64,000 bases of DNA from Anammoximicrobium sp964409865. Its GTDB lineage: Bacteria; Planctomycetota; Planctomycetia; Pirellulales; Pirellulaceae. Positions 17,444 through 26,608 of this stretch are shown here, piece after piece. A program made the translations under genes and the position numbers. The stretch's first letter is position 1. Each line of letters begins with the position of its first letter. Under the pieces are notes generated by a model, which had not been told where the DNA came from, searched no databases, and saw only the letters and a list, made by a program, of their open reading frames with translations. The DNA lies in NCBI GenBank assembly GCA_964409865.1, contig CAYPGE010000006.1, positions 1 to 64,000 of the forward strand. Reading direction: 5' to 3'.

Positions 17444-20400
17444 ATGAGCAGTCCTTCCGAGTCTGGTCGGCCAACTTCCGGCAAACAGCGCGGCGTCTCT
17501 GGCGCAGTGTGTGATACGGCGACGCCGCCCACACCGGCGGGCGCGGCGGATCCGATTGCCGAGACGGAGGCGTTCTCCACCGATGGCCGCGTTGCTGCGC
17601 GGTCCCCCGCCGAACAGGATGTGCCCCAACGGTTTGGACGCTACGAAGTGCGGCGGATCTTGACCCAGGGCGGCTTCGGCGCGGTGTACGTCGGACACGA
17701 CACGCAATTGGACCGAGCGGTGGCGATCAAAGTGCCGCGGCACGCGGCGTCGGAGCAGCAAGTCGAGGAGTTCCTGCGCGAGGCCCGCCGGGCTGCCCAG
17801 TTACGGCATCCAGGCATCGTGACCGTCTACGACGTCGGAGTAGCAGACGGCCAATGCTACATCGTTTCCGACTTCCTGCACGGTACGACGCTCCGCCAAT
17901 GGCTGGCCGCACACACGCTCACCTGGCAAGAGGCCGCACGCATCACAGCGGACGTGGCGGATGCCCTGGCCCACGCCCATTCCCACAGCACGGTCCACCG
18001 CGACGTGAAGCCGGAGAACATCATTCTGATCGAGGGTCTGAGGCCCGTGCTGGTGGACTTCGGCCTGGGGATCAGCGAGTCTGACGAGCCCGGTGCCCAA
18101 CGAGGTACGGTCTCCGGGACGCTGCCCTACATGTCTCCCGAACAGTTCCGTGGCCTGGCGCACCGGATCGACGGACGCACCGACATTTATTCCCTGGGCG
18201 TGATCCTGTACGAACTCCTGTGCGGGCGCCTGCCCTTTCGCTCTCGTGATGCCCAGGAGTTGTGCCGGCAAGTCCTCGAAGACGACCCGCAGCCACCCAG
18301 GCAGTTGGTGCCCAGCCTGCCGCGCCAGCTGGAAAGCATCTGCCTGAAGGCTCTGGCCAAGGAGCACACGCAGCGTTACACCACGGCCGCTGACATGGCG
18401 GAGGAGTTGCGGCAGGTCTTGGCCTCCCCCGCGCTGGAAGGCAGTGCCGCGTTTCGCGCGCCGGCCGGTCCGCTCCCCTCATCCCGGCGCGCGGACAGCC
18501 TGCCGACGCTCGACGTACCGTCATCGGCGCGGCGGGCTCGGGAGGCGGCGCGGCGTCAAGTCACCGTGCTGTACTGCAAGTTCGAGATCGACGGCCCAGA
18601 CGGCTCGGTTCTGGAACTCGACTTGGAATCGCAAAACGAACTAATTCAGCAATTCCGAGACCTGTGCGCGCAGGTGGCCCAACAGTTCGCGGGCACGCCG
18701 GCGCCGACGGCCGCGGAGGATTTGCTGGTGTGCTTCGGCTACCCCGTCGCGCAAGAAGACGCGGCCCTGCGAGCCGTCCGCATGGGCATGGTGCTGCTCC
18801 GGGAATTGGGGCGGTGGAACCCGAACTGGCGGCAGCAACATCGGGCTCAAGTCGCGGCTTGGGTCGCGATTCACACGGGGCTGGCCGTCGTCAGCGAGTC
18901 GACGTCCTCTTCCTCCGCGGGCAGCGTCATTTCCGTGGTCGGCGAGGCGCCGTCGATTGCCACGCGGCTGGAAAACGCCGCCGCCCAGGCAGGCGGGGTG
19001 GTGGTCAGCCAGGCGACGCAGCGATTAGTGCAGGGCTTCTTTCAATGCGAACCGATGGGCTCGCTGGCCGTCAAGGGCGTCGCAGAGCCGGTCGAGATTT
19101 TTCGCGTCGTGGGCGAGACACAGGCCCACAGCCGGATCGAGGTCGCCCAGCAGGCGGGGCTGACGCCGTTGGTCGGCCGCGATCTGGAGGTCTCGCTGCT
19201 GCAGAAGCACTGGGCCGACGCCAGCGAGGGCCAGGGCCAGGTGGTGCTGTTGTCGGGTGACGCGGGATTGGGCAAATCGCGACTGGTGTACGAGTTGAAG
19301 GAGCACGTTCAACAGACGGCCGAGGAAGCGGTGCCGTTGGTGGTCGAGTGGCGATGTTCGCCGTACTATCAGAATACCGGCTTGTACCCGGTCACGGAGC
19401 ACTTCCAGAACGTGCTGGAGTTTGGCCGTGACGAAGGCGTCGACGCGCGGCTGGACAAGCTCGAACGTTACTTCCAACGACGGCACGCGGACAAGCTTGG
19501 CGAAATCATCCCGTTGTTTGCCGCCCTGCTGTCGATTCCCAGCAGCAGCCGCTACCTGCCTTTGAATCTCAGTCCCGCCGGACAGAAACAGCGGACGCTG
19601 GATGCGCTGGTCAACTGGCTAGGCGAGTTGGCCGAGGTGCAGCCGGTCTTGTTCATCGTCGAGGATTTGCACTGGAGCGATCCGTCGACGCTCGAACTGC
19701 TGGAACTTCTGATTAACCAGGTTGCCGGTCAGCGATTGCTCGCGTTGTTCACTTTCCGGCCGGAATTCACAGTCCCGTGGTCGGCGCGAACGCACCAGAC
19801 GCACTTGACGCTTAGCCGGCTGCGCAAACAGCAGGTCGCGGAAATGATGCAGCGGCAGACGGGCAGCCGGCGCCTGCCGCCGGCGATCGTCGAACAAATG
19901 GCGGAGCGGACGGGCGGCGTGCCGCTGTTCGTGGAAGAATACACGAAAATGCTGCTGGAATCCGGCGGCCTGAAAATGGCCGATGGCCAGCTGGAACTGA
20001 CCTCGTCTTTCTCCTCGGCCAAGATCCCCGCCACTCTCCAGGACCTGCTGGCCGCTCGGCTCGATCGTCTGACCAGTATCCACGACGTCGTCCAACTGGG
20101 CGCGGCGCTTGGACGCGAGTTCAGCTACGAACTGATGCGGGCCGTAGCGGGATTCGAGGAAACCCAGTTGCAGGACGAATTGGCAAAACTGGTCGGCGGC
20201 GAGATCCTCTTCCAGCGTGGCCGGCCGCCTCAAAGCTACTACCAATTTAAGCACGCCCTGCTGCAGGAGGCGGCTTACCAGTCGATGCTCAAGAAGCAAC
20301 GGCAGGGATTCCATCAGCGGATCGCCGAGGTACTGCAGACGCAGTCGCCGGAGACCGTCGAAAGGCACCCGGAATTGCTGGCCCATCACTGGACGGAAGC

Positions 20401-21706
20401 CGGTCAGGCCGCCACGGCGGTCCCCTACTGGCTCCAGGCCGGGCAGCGTTCGCAGATGCGCTCGGCCAACCGCGAAGCGATCGAGCAATTCCAACGCGGC
20501 TTGCAGCTGCTTTCGACGCTGCCGCCCGCGCCGCAGCGCGACCAGCAGGAGCTGGACTTCCTGGTGCCGCTGGGCGTGGTGTTGATGGCGGCCAAGGGGT
20601 ATTCAGCGCCGGAGGTGGGCGACTGCTTCGGCCGCGCCCGCCAGTTGTGCGAGGCGCTGCGGGCCACGGTCCGGTTGTTCTTCGTCCTCCGCGGCATGTG
20701 GGTCTGGCGGTTGCTGCGCGACGAATTGGACCAATGCTGCGAGCTGTGCGACGAGACGCTGCTTCTGGCCGAAACGGCCGAGGGCCGGGATTTGTTGACC
20801 GAAGCCCACTTCCTGCCCGGCAACACGTACTATTATCGCGGCGACTTCATCAAGTCGATGCAGCACCTGGAGGCCGGCTGGGCGCAGTTCGACCTGGAGC
20901 GCTCACGCCAGTATTCCCTGCGGACCGGCCTGAACTGCGGCGTGACCATCCTGTGCCACATGGCGCTGGCCCTTTGGCAGTTGGGCTATCCGGATCAAGC
21001 CTTCCAACGCCTGCAGCAGGCGCTGGCGCTGGCCGATCAGGTGGCGCATCCCTTCAGCCAGGCATTCGCCCTATATCACCGTCGCCGGATCGCCCAGTAC
21101 TGCCGGCTGGATGAGGAGGTCGAGAAGTGCGTCGAGGCCGAGTTGGCGCTGGCCCGCGAGCAGGGATTCGTGTTCCGAGAAGCGCAGGCCCTGATGTGCC
21201 GGGCAGCGTGCCAGTTGCGGCACGGCAAGCCGCAGGAAGCCCTCCGGGACCTGCAGCAGGGCGAGGACACGTATCAGGCGACGGGCGCGAAACTATCGCT
21301 GACGCACCATTTCTGTTACCTGGCCGAAACCTATCTCGATCTGGGTAAGCCGGCCCAGGCCCAGGTGCAGCTGGACAAAGCCGTCGCCGTCCAAACCCAC
21401 TCGACGGAACGGTACCTGGAAGCCGAACTGCTGCGGCTCCGTGGCGAACTGCTGCTGGCCCGTACCCCCGAGGCGCCCGAGGCGGAAGCCTGTTTCCAGC
21501 GGGCGATGCAAATCGCGCGTCGCCAACAGGCAAAATCGCGAGAACTGCGCATCGCGCTGAGTTGGGGCCGCTTGAAGCAGCAGCAAGGCCTGACGTCCAA
21601 TTCGCTGGCGATCCTCGCACCAATCTATAACTGGTTCACGGAAGGGTTCGGCACCCCGGACCTGATCGAGGCCAAGCGACTGCTCGACAGGATCAGAACG
21701 GTTTGA
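17444..21706 (+). CDS. Ser/Thr protein kinase fused to a cyclase-like, AAA ATPase and TPR module
   Basis: A 1420-residue cytoplasmic signalling protein. Residues 66-325 form a Hanks-type kinase: glycine loop GGFGAVY (76-82), lysine in VAIK (96), HRDVKPEN (185-192) and DFGL (205-208), all intact. Residues 370-560 resemble a class III nucleotide cyclase homology domain (QVTVLYCKF, then GEAPSIATRLENAA), but the catalytic metal and transition-state residues are not evident, so it is probably a sensor. An AAA_16-type ATPase follows, with Walker A GDAGLGKS (605-612) and Walker B FIVEDLHWSD (737-746). The C-terminal 450 residues are TPR-like helices. This architecture matches large bacterial kinase-guanylate cyclase-ATPase fusions whose targets are unknown. 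No strong ribosome site is visible. Confidence 0.92.
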   Translation: MSSPSESGRPTSGKQRGVSGAVCDTATPPTPAGAADPIAETEAFSTDGRVAARSPAEQDVPQRFGRYEVRRILTQGGFGAVYVGHDTQLDRAVAIKVPRHAASEQQVEEFLREARRAAQLRHPGIVTVYDVGVADGQCYIVSDFLHGTTLRQWLAAHTLTWQEAARITADVADALAHAHSHSTVHRDVKPENIILIEGLRPVLVDFGLGISESDEPGAQRGTVSGTLPYMSPEQFRGLAHRIDGRTDIYSLGVILYELLCGRLPFRSRDAQELCRQVLEDDPQPPRQLVPSLPRQLESICLKALAKEHTQRYTTAADMAEELRQVLASPALEGSAAFRAPAGPLPSSRRADSLPTLDVPSSARRAREAARRQVTVLYCKFEIDGPDGSVLELDLESQNELIQQFRDLCAQVAQQFAGTPAPTAAEDLLVCFGYPVAQEDAALRAVRMGMVLLRELGRWNPNWRQQHRAQVAAWVAIHTGLAVVSESTSSSSAGSVISVVGEAPSIATRLENAAAQAGGVVVSQATQRLVQGFFQCEPMGSLAVKGVAEPVEIFRVVGETQAHSRIEVAQQAGLTPLVGRDLEVSLLQKHWADASEGQGQVVLLSGDAGLGKSRLVYELKEHVQQTAEEAVPLVVEWRCSPYYQNTGLYPVTEHFQNVLEFGRDEGVDARLDKLERYFQRRHADKLGEIIPLFAALLSIPSSSRYLPLNLSPAGQKQRTLDALVNWLGELAEVQPVLFIVEDLHWSDPSTLELLELLINQVAGQRLLALFTFRPEFTVPWSARTHQTHLTLSRLRKQQVAEMMQRQTGSRRLPPAIVEQMAERTGGVPLFVEEYTKMLLESGGLKMADGQLELTSSFSSAKIPATLQDLLAARLDRLTSIHDVVQLGAALGREFSYELMRAVAGFEETQLQDELAKLVGGEILFQRGRPPQSYYQFKHALLQEAAYQSMLKKQRQGFHQRIAEVLQTQSPETVERHPELLAHHWTEAGQAATAVPYWLQAGQRSQMRSANREAIEQFQRGLQLLSTLPPAPQRDQQELDFLVPLGVVLMAAKGYSAPEVGDCFGRARQLCEALRATVRLFFVLRGMWVWRLLRDELDQCCELCDETLLLAETAEGRDLLTEAHFLPGNTYYYRGDFIKSMQHLEAGWAQFDLERSRQYSLRTGLNCGVTILCHMALALWQLGYPDQAFQRLQQALALADQVAHPFSQAFALYHRRRIAQYCRLDEEVEKCVEAELALAREQGFVFREAQALMCRAACQLRHGKPQEALRDLQQGEDTYQATGAKLSLTHHFCYLAETYLDLGKPAQAQVQLDKAVAVQTHSTERYLEAELLRLRGELLLARTPEAPEAEACFQRAMQIARRQQAKSRELRIALSWGRLKQQQGLTSNSLAILAPIYNWFTEGFGTPDLIEAKRLLDRIRTV

Positions 21707-22637
21707 CGAACGTCAGAGTGATGATTTCGCCCTGCGAGCGGTCGCGGACGCCGAATTCCCACCAGGCCCGGAGGTGGAATCCGAACTTCTGCTCGACGAA
21801 GAAGTAATGGACCTCCGGGCCGATCGCAAACGAGCGGTCCCGCACGCCGGTATTGACAGGGTCCGTGCCGGAATCGTCCGTGACCTGCCAATCGCAGTAG
21901 CCGGAAACTCCCACATCCAGAGTCTTGATGGTCTTGGCGAGCCCCCATTCGAAGTTGAAGTGATCGCCGGGCCGATAGTCTCTGCCCTGGACCTCGGTAT
22001 TGGCTTCGTAGCGCCCCAGCAGGGCCGCCGTCCAAGTCCGATCTTCGTCGAAGTAGTATGTCGCGCCGAACACAGGGTAATGGGTCCAATACTCCTTGCC
22101 GGGCAGTGAGGGACGATTCGCACGCCGCGGCCCGCTGGGCGCGATGAACCCGTATCCCACGCCGATGTCAAGCTGAGGCAAATGCCATTCAATGATGAAC
22201 GGCTCGACATAGATGTCTCCCAGCGCGAACGAACTGTCGGCGATGCCGTAGTTGGTGATTTTCAAGTCGGTGCCGACGAAGGGAACCGCAAAATTCCAGC
22301 TGAATTCTGCGCCAAGGATCTTATGTTCCGTGACGAACACGAAGCGATGCGCGTTGGCGTAGGCGTAAATGTCAAAGTCGACGGGATCGCCAGCGAAATC
22401 CTTCGCCGGATTCCCGGCGGCATCGACCATCTGATCCGCGGAGTAGATGAAGTTGTAGAACAACCAGTAGTTGCCGGGAGGCGGCACTGTCGCCGCCTTC
22501 AGACCGGACGTACCGAGAGCGTAGCGGTAGGACTCTTGAGCGCGGGACATCAGACAGAGGGCCAGGGTCAAGGTCCCGGCAGCGAGGCACGTCAACCAAC
22601 GGACCATGCTCGCGCGGCGTGGCGGCGACCGGAGCAT
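21693..22637 (-). CDS. Outer-membrane beta-barrel protein, phenol-MetA-degradation family
   Basis: A 314-residue exported protein. A signal peptide (residues 12-33, RWLTCLAAGTLTLALCLMSRAQ) is followed by alternating beta strands rich in aromatic residues (GNYWLFYNFIY, AEFSWNFAVPFVG, HFNFEWGLAKTI) ending in ITLTFVKPF; a C-terminal Phe is typical of outer-membrane barrels. The pattern matches the meta-pathway phenol degradation transporter-like (SphA) family. The ATG at 22637 has gaggag upstream; two in-frame starts further up are less likely. Its last 14 bases overlap the end of the convergent kinase gene. The solute is unknown, and a role in phenol breakdown cannot be claimed since no other such genes are near. 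Confidence 0.75.
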   Translation of the reverse strand: MLRSPPRRASMVRWLTCLAAGTLTLALCLMSRAQESYRYALGTSGLKAATVPPPGNYWLFYNFIYSADQMVDAAGNPAKDFAGDPVDFDIYAYANAHRFVFVTEHKILGAEFSWNFAVPFVGTDLKITNYGIADSSFALGDIYVEPFIIEWHLPQLDIGVGYGFIAPSGPRRANRPSLPGKEYWTHYPVFGATYYFDEDRTWTAALLGRYEANTEVQGRDYRPGDHFNFEWGLAKTIKTLDVGVSGYCDWQVTDDSGTDPVNTGVRDRSFAIGPEVHYFFVEQKFGFHLRAWWEFGVRDRSQGEIITLTFVKPF

Positions 22638-22932
22638 GCAGAGTCTCCTCAATTGGAAAAGGCAGCCCAAGGCGAAAAGACGATCGCGACGCGGCGCCGT
22701 TGGACCGCTGGTTTCCCGGTCGCGGTCCCTCCTTGGACACGCACTTAGATCTAGGGGAAGGCACAATCCTTTTGAGTAGGATCGTCAAATCATTTTGCGA
22801 AATTGACTTCTGTCAATTCGTCGCTACAACCCGTATAAACGAAGGTTTGGCTGGCAGGGCGCGCTGGCGACGCCCCAACGCAGTCGCCTTCGGCTTGCCG
22901 TTAAACGATTGCGACGGTGAATCCGGGCGGCG

Positions 22933-23427
22933 TTAGGCAAATACCGGGGCCAGGCCCAGGCTCTTGCGGATCGCCGTCAGCTGCCCGCCGTGGCCTGCCT
23001 CGTGAATCGCCAGTCGGGCGATCAGGCACAGCCGATCCGGCGCGATCTCTCGCAGCCCTTCCGGCAGCGGCGTGCTGAGTTCCGCCTCGGTTTGCGAGCG
23101 GAACCAATCGAGGACCGTTCTTCGCGTCTTCTCCAACCAGGCTCGGACTTCGGTCACGGGCGGGTAATCGCCAGGATTCGGACTGGGCTGCGACTTCATG
23201 AAAAACACGGGCTGAAACGTTTCCAGTTGCGGGTCAGACGGGCCGCCGGACGCTTGCAGCAGAAATGCATCCACGCTGGCCAGATGGCCCATGATCCACA
23301 AGGCGTGGTTCGCGCCGGGAAACGGCTGATGACACAATTGATCTTCGGGAATCGTGTCCAACAACGCGTTGACAAAATATCGCGAGTACTCCAATGCCAC
23401 CAGATTGGATTCCAAGATCGTTGCCAT
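22933..23427 (-). CDS. DinB-family protein
   Basis: A 164-residue four-helix-bundle protein of the DinB/YfiT superfamily, which includes thiol-dependent transferases. Three histidines in the usual places, His48 (MGHLA), His142 and His146 (IHEAGHGGQ), form the expected metal site. The start at 23427 has gggaga ten bases upstream; an upstream ATG at 23574 would add 49 residues that look unlike the family. It is on the same strand as the barrel protein gene but 295 bases before it. The exact reaction is unknown: DinB proteins of this kind may use bacillithiol, mycothiol or other thiols. Confidence 0.82.
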   Translation of the reverse strand: MATILESNLVALEYSRYFVNALLDTIPEDQLCHQPFPGANHALWIMGHLASVDAFLLQASGGPSDPQLETFQPVFFMKSQPSPNPGDYPPVTEVRAWLEKTRRTVLDWFRSQTEAELSTPLPEGLREIAPDRLCLIARLAIHEAGHGGQLTAIRKSLGLAPVFA

Positions 23428-23574
23428 GCTGAATTCTCCCGTGGTGATGGGCCTGACTGGGACTGAAGCAGCATCAAACGTAAACATTCGCAGAGCGTCT
23501 GGCAAGCCGCCGCTTCGCCGCGAGCCGTGTGTCACTATCACGCTGCACTTTTGGAAAGAAAAAGAAAAGAACAT

Positions 23575-25311
23575 TCAAGGGGGGCCTTTGACCGCTGCCG
23601 CAACGGTCTGAAAGAACCGGGGCGACCATTCGCCGCTACGGGGGCCGCTGTGCTTGCGGACTTGCGTGATGACCAATTGCGGCTCCGGATCGACGACGAA
23701 GATGCAGCCGGAGAAGGAGCCGTGCCCGACGGTGCGCGGACTGAACAGCAGGTCTGCGGGACGTTTCGAGAACGGCGGCGCCCCCGGCTTGGCGTGCCGG
23801 ATCCAGTGCAGGCCGAGTCCCTCGTCCGCGACGGAGCCGTGGTCGGGTACGCGCAGGGGCTGTGGCAAGAGTTGGTCGAACGTTTCGGGCGCGATGAACT
23901 CCCACGGGCCGTAGCTGCCGCGGTTGGCGACCCATTGGGCAAGGATGCCGAGTTCCAGCGCGGTGAACTCGCCGTCGGAGCTGGCATTGCCGATCGGCAC
24001 GTCGCCAAAGTCAAGCGGGCGAAAGAGGTGTTCGTCGTAAACCCGAACGGCACTCTTGCCGGCGATCAGTTCCATCGCCTTGGCGGCCAACTCAAAGCCC
24101 AGGCCGCTGTAGGCGTACCTGACGTTGGGTTCGTTCACGTCGATCCCGTTCAGGACGATGTTTTCCAGGTGCGGATTGCGCATGCCGCCAAATTCGCCGT
24201 GGCCCGCCAGACCGCTGGTGTGATTGAAGCACTGCCGGAACGTCGGCACGTGCGGATCGTTCGGCGGATAGTCGGGGAAGACCGCGGACAGCGGATCGTC
24301 CCAGGCGATCAAGCGCTGATCGACGAACTGGCTGAACAGCAACGCCGTGACGGTCTTGGTGATCGAGGCGACCCAGCAGCGGTAATCGCGGGTGATCGGT
24401 CGGCCGCTGGGATCCCGGCCGAACGCTTCGTGGGTGACGATGACGCCCCGCCGCGCAACCAGGGTCACAAACGGCTCGCCCGTATCCTCCGCCCAGGCTC
24501 GGCAGACGTCGTCGATCTTGGTCTTGGCGTCGGGACGCATGCCGGCTTCGGCCAGCGGGCCCTCGTGCAGGACGACGGCGGGTTGTTTGCGGCGACGGGG
24601 TGGCTGGAGCGGGCGGACGCGCTGCTGCAATCCCTGGACCTTGAGCTTCAAGGCCAGATGATAGTCGTCGTTCAGGACGGCAGCCGACTCGACGAACCGA
24701 GCCGGGCTTCCCAACGGCTTGAACTCCGCCAGACCGGCGAGCAAGATCGCCCCTTTCTCGCTGTCGAGGACCGCGTGGGGGAGGATCTCGTTGGCCACGC
24801 GGACCACTTCGGCTTGATGCTCTTGCAGCACGGCCGGGGCCTGCGCGCCGGGAAAGTGCGGCAGCGCGATGGTCAGGTCGGGCGTGTAGGAGGTGGGGAG
24901 TTGCTTGGGCAGTTCGTAGAAAGTCAACGAGCGGCGGAACGGCGTGCCGTTGGGCGCGGTTCCTTCGAGCCAGGCGAGCCAGCGGCCGGATTCCTGGGGC
25001 GCGGGGAATTCGTTCAGCTGCGCGTCGAACCAGCGGACGCGAAGCCGAGCGTCCGCGCCCAGACGCTGGACGGTTTCCACATCGCGCCAGACGATGCGCG
25101 GCGTTTGGCCCGGTTGGAAGATCCAGGTGCCGGGCAGGGCCGTGATCAGCTCCTGCGTCTGAAACAGCCGCCGCTCGTCTTGCTTCCGTTTGGTCTCCGA
25201 CTCCGCCGCAGCATCAGACCGCACGTTCGGCCTCGGCGGGTCCGCGGCGATCACCGGCGCCGACAGCACGGCGGGGCTGAGCAACAGGGCCAGGACGCAC
25301 GTCGTCTTCAT
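23575..25311 (-). CDS. Exported serine hydrolase, beta-lactamase class C family
   Basis: A 578-residue exported protein. Residues 1-22 form a signal peptide (MKTTCVLALLLSPAVLS...). An N-terminal domain of about 270 residues, of unknown fold, precedes a penicillin-binding-like esterase domain. The active-site SxxK is SITK in CWVASITKTV, the Tyr motif is YAYSGLG, and the third box is HGSF in GHGSFSGC. The family contains class C beta-lactamases, carboxylesterases and D-aminopeptidases; the true substrate cannot be said. Its ATG overlaps the stop of the upstream hydrolase gene (ATGA at 25308-25311), which suggests translational coupling. Confidence 0.85.
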   Translation of the reverse strand: MKTTCVLALLLSPAVLSAPVIAADPPRPNVRSDAAAESETKRKQDERRLFQTQELITALPGTWIFQPGQTPRIVWRDVETVQRLGADARLRVRWFDAQLNEFPAPQESGRWLAWLEGTAPNGTPFRRSLTFYELPKQLPTSYTPDLTIALPHFPGAQAPAVLQEHQAEVVRVANEILPHAVLDSEKGAILLAGLAEFKPLGSPARFVESAAVLNDDYHLALKLKVQGLQQRVRPLQPPRRRKQPAVVLHEGPLAEAGMRPDAKTKIDDVCRAWAEDTGEPFVTLVARRGVIVTHEAFGRDPSGRPITRDYRCWVASITKTVTALLFSQFVDQRLIAWDDPLSAVFPDYPPNDPHVPTFRQCFNHTSGLAGHGEFGGMRNPHLENIVLNGIDVNEPNVRYAYSGLGFELAAKAMELIAGKSAVRVYDEHLFRPLDFGDVPIGNASSDGEFTALELGILAQWVANRGSYGPWEFIAPETFDQLLPQPLRVPDHGSVADEGLGLHWIRHAKPGAPPFSKRPADLLFSPRTVGHGSFSGCIFVVDPEPQLVITQVRKHSGPRSGEWSPRFFQTVAAAVKGPP

Positions 25312-26495
25312 GGTTGGTCGGGTCCTTTCAGAGATTCCGCGACTTTCCTCAGGAATCCGTTCCACGCCTCGTCCTTCGCCTTGCCATCCAGGCCCAGGCG
25401 GACGATGACCATGTCCCACTCGGGGATGACGAAGCACTTGTTGTTGTTGTGGCCGGAAGCCCAGAACGTGCCTTCCGGGGCCGCTGGCAACTTTCGCGTA
25501 CCATCGGGCTTGACGCCGTTGCGCCACCAGTTGAAGCCGTACACGCCGCGGCCGTCGATCTCGCTTTCCGGTTGCGCCCACGGCAGGGTGGCCGGCACCT
25601 GAACGCGCGTGGCCTCGGCGACCCACGACTCGGGCAGCAGTTGCCTGCCGTTCCACCGGCCGTGGTTAAGGAACAGCAGCCCGAACCGCGCCAGTTCCCG
25701 CGCCGTGATGAAGATGTGCTTGTTGCCGTTGCCGGAACCGCCGTTGACCACCACGCCGTCTACGGTCGCGTAGTCGCCCCAGTCCCAGTTCTTCAGGCCG
25801 ATCGGGTCGGCGACGCGGCGTTTGAACAGCCGTTCGATCGGCTCGCCAGCGATCTTCGTGAGTACGAGTGCGAACGTGTTCATCGCGGAGTCCCAGTAGG
25901 CGTACTGCGAGCCGGGCGGCGTGAAGAGCGGTTGCGGATTCGGCACGAACGGCGTATTGCTGGGGCCGTGCTTGTAGCTGCCGGTTGTCTCGTCGCCCAC
26001 GGCGCGGTAGCCGCTGGTCATCGTCGTGAAATGCCGCAGCGTCACGTCGGGGTAATGCGCCTTCAACTCGGGCAGCACGTCCGCTGCGCGCGTGTCGAGC
26101 GAACACTTGCCGTCGGCGATCAGCAGTCCCAGCACGGTGCTGGTGAACGACTTGGTCGCCGACCAGACGCCGTGCCGCTTGTCGATGTTGTCGCCTTTCC
26201 AAATCATCCGCCCGTGACGGATGACCATCAGTTCCAGCGCACCGTCGGCGCCCACGGTGCGCTCCAGCAACTCGGCGGCTTCGTTCAGCTTCGCGCCGTC
26301 CACGCCCTGCGACTCGGGCGTAGCCTCCGCCCATTGCGCGCCGGGAAAGACGGTGGTCACCGGCACGGTTTTGGGCTGCCCGGCCGTCGGCTGAGCCTCG
26401 TGAGCGTCCAGCGCGTCGCTCCGATGCGCAGCTCGGGAAGCGTCGCATCCGACGGTCACTGCGACTGTGGCGAAAAGCTGCAAAAGCCTGTTCAT
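25308..26495 (-). CDS. Exported serine hydrolase, beta-lactamase-like
   Basis: A 395-residue exported beta-lactamase-family protein. A signal peptide with a possible lipobox (VTVGC, Cys17) suggests a lipoprotein. The SxxK motif is SATK in VWSATKSFT, and YAYWD is the likely second box with Tyr, followed by a typical FNWWRNGV and WASGHNNNK segment in place of the third box. Compared with the next gene downstream it lacks the long N-terminal domain. The two genes overlap by four bases, so they are co-transcribed. The nearness of the GH127-LamG gene upstream, 113 bases away, suggests a shared operon for a surface polymer, but that is inference. Confidence 0.83.
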   Translation of the reverse strand: MNRLLQLFATVAVTVGCDASRAAHRSDALDAHEAQPTAGQPKTVPVTTVFPGAQWAEATPESQGVDGAKLNEAAELLERTVGADGALELMVIRHGRMIWKGDNIDKRHGVWSATKSFTSTVLGLLIADGKCSLDTRAADVLPELKAHYPDVTLRHFTTMTSGYRAVGDETTGSYKHGPSNTPFVPNPQPLFTPPGSQYAYWDSAMNTFALVLTKIAGEPIERLFKRRVADPIGLKNWDWGDYATVDGVVVNGGSGNGNKHIFITARELARFGLLFLNHGRWNGRQLLPESWVAEATRVQVPATLPWAQPESEIDGRGVYGFNWWRNGVKPDGTRKLPAAPEGTFWASGHNNNKCFVIPEWDMVIVRLGLDGKAKDEAWNGFLRKVAESLKGPDQP

Positions 26496-26608
26496 GGTAA
26501 GTAGCCTTTTTGCACACGAGGTTTGTTGTCGTTCAGCCCCGCCAGCGCCGCCCGCCGCGCACCGGCCGGCAGTCTCCCTGCTCCCGGCGACGATGCTCCG
26601 AAGCCGCG

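Noticed and set aside
22801..22818. Operator-like palindrome aattgac-ttct-gtcaatt upstream of the outer-membrane barrel gene.
   Set aside because: It is a single seven-base dyad with a TTGACA-like half but no convincing -10; kept only as a note.
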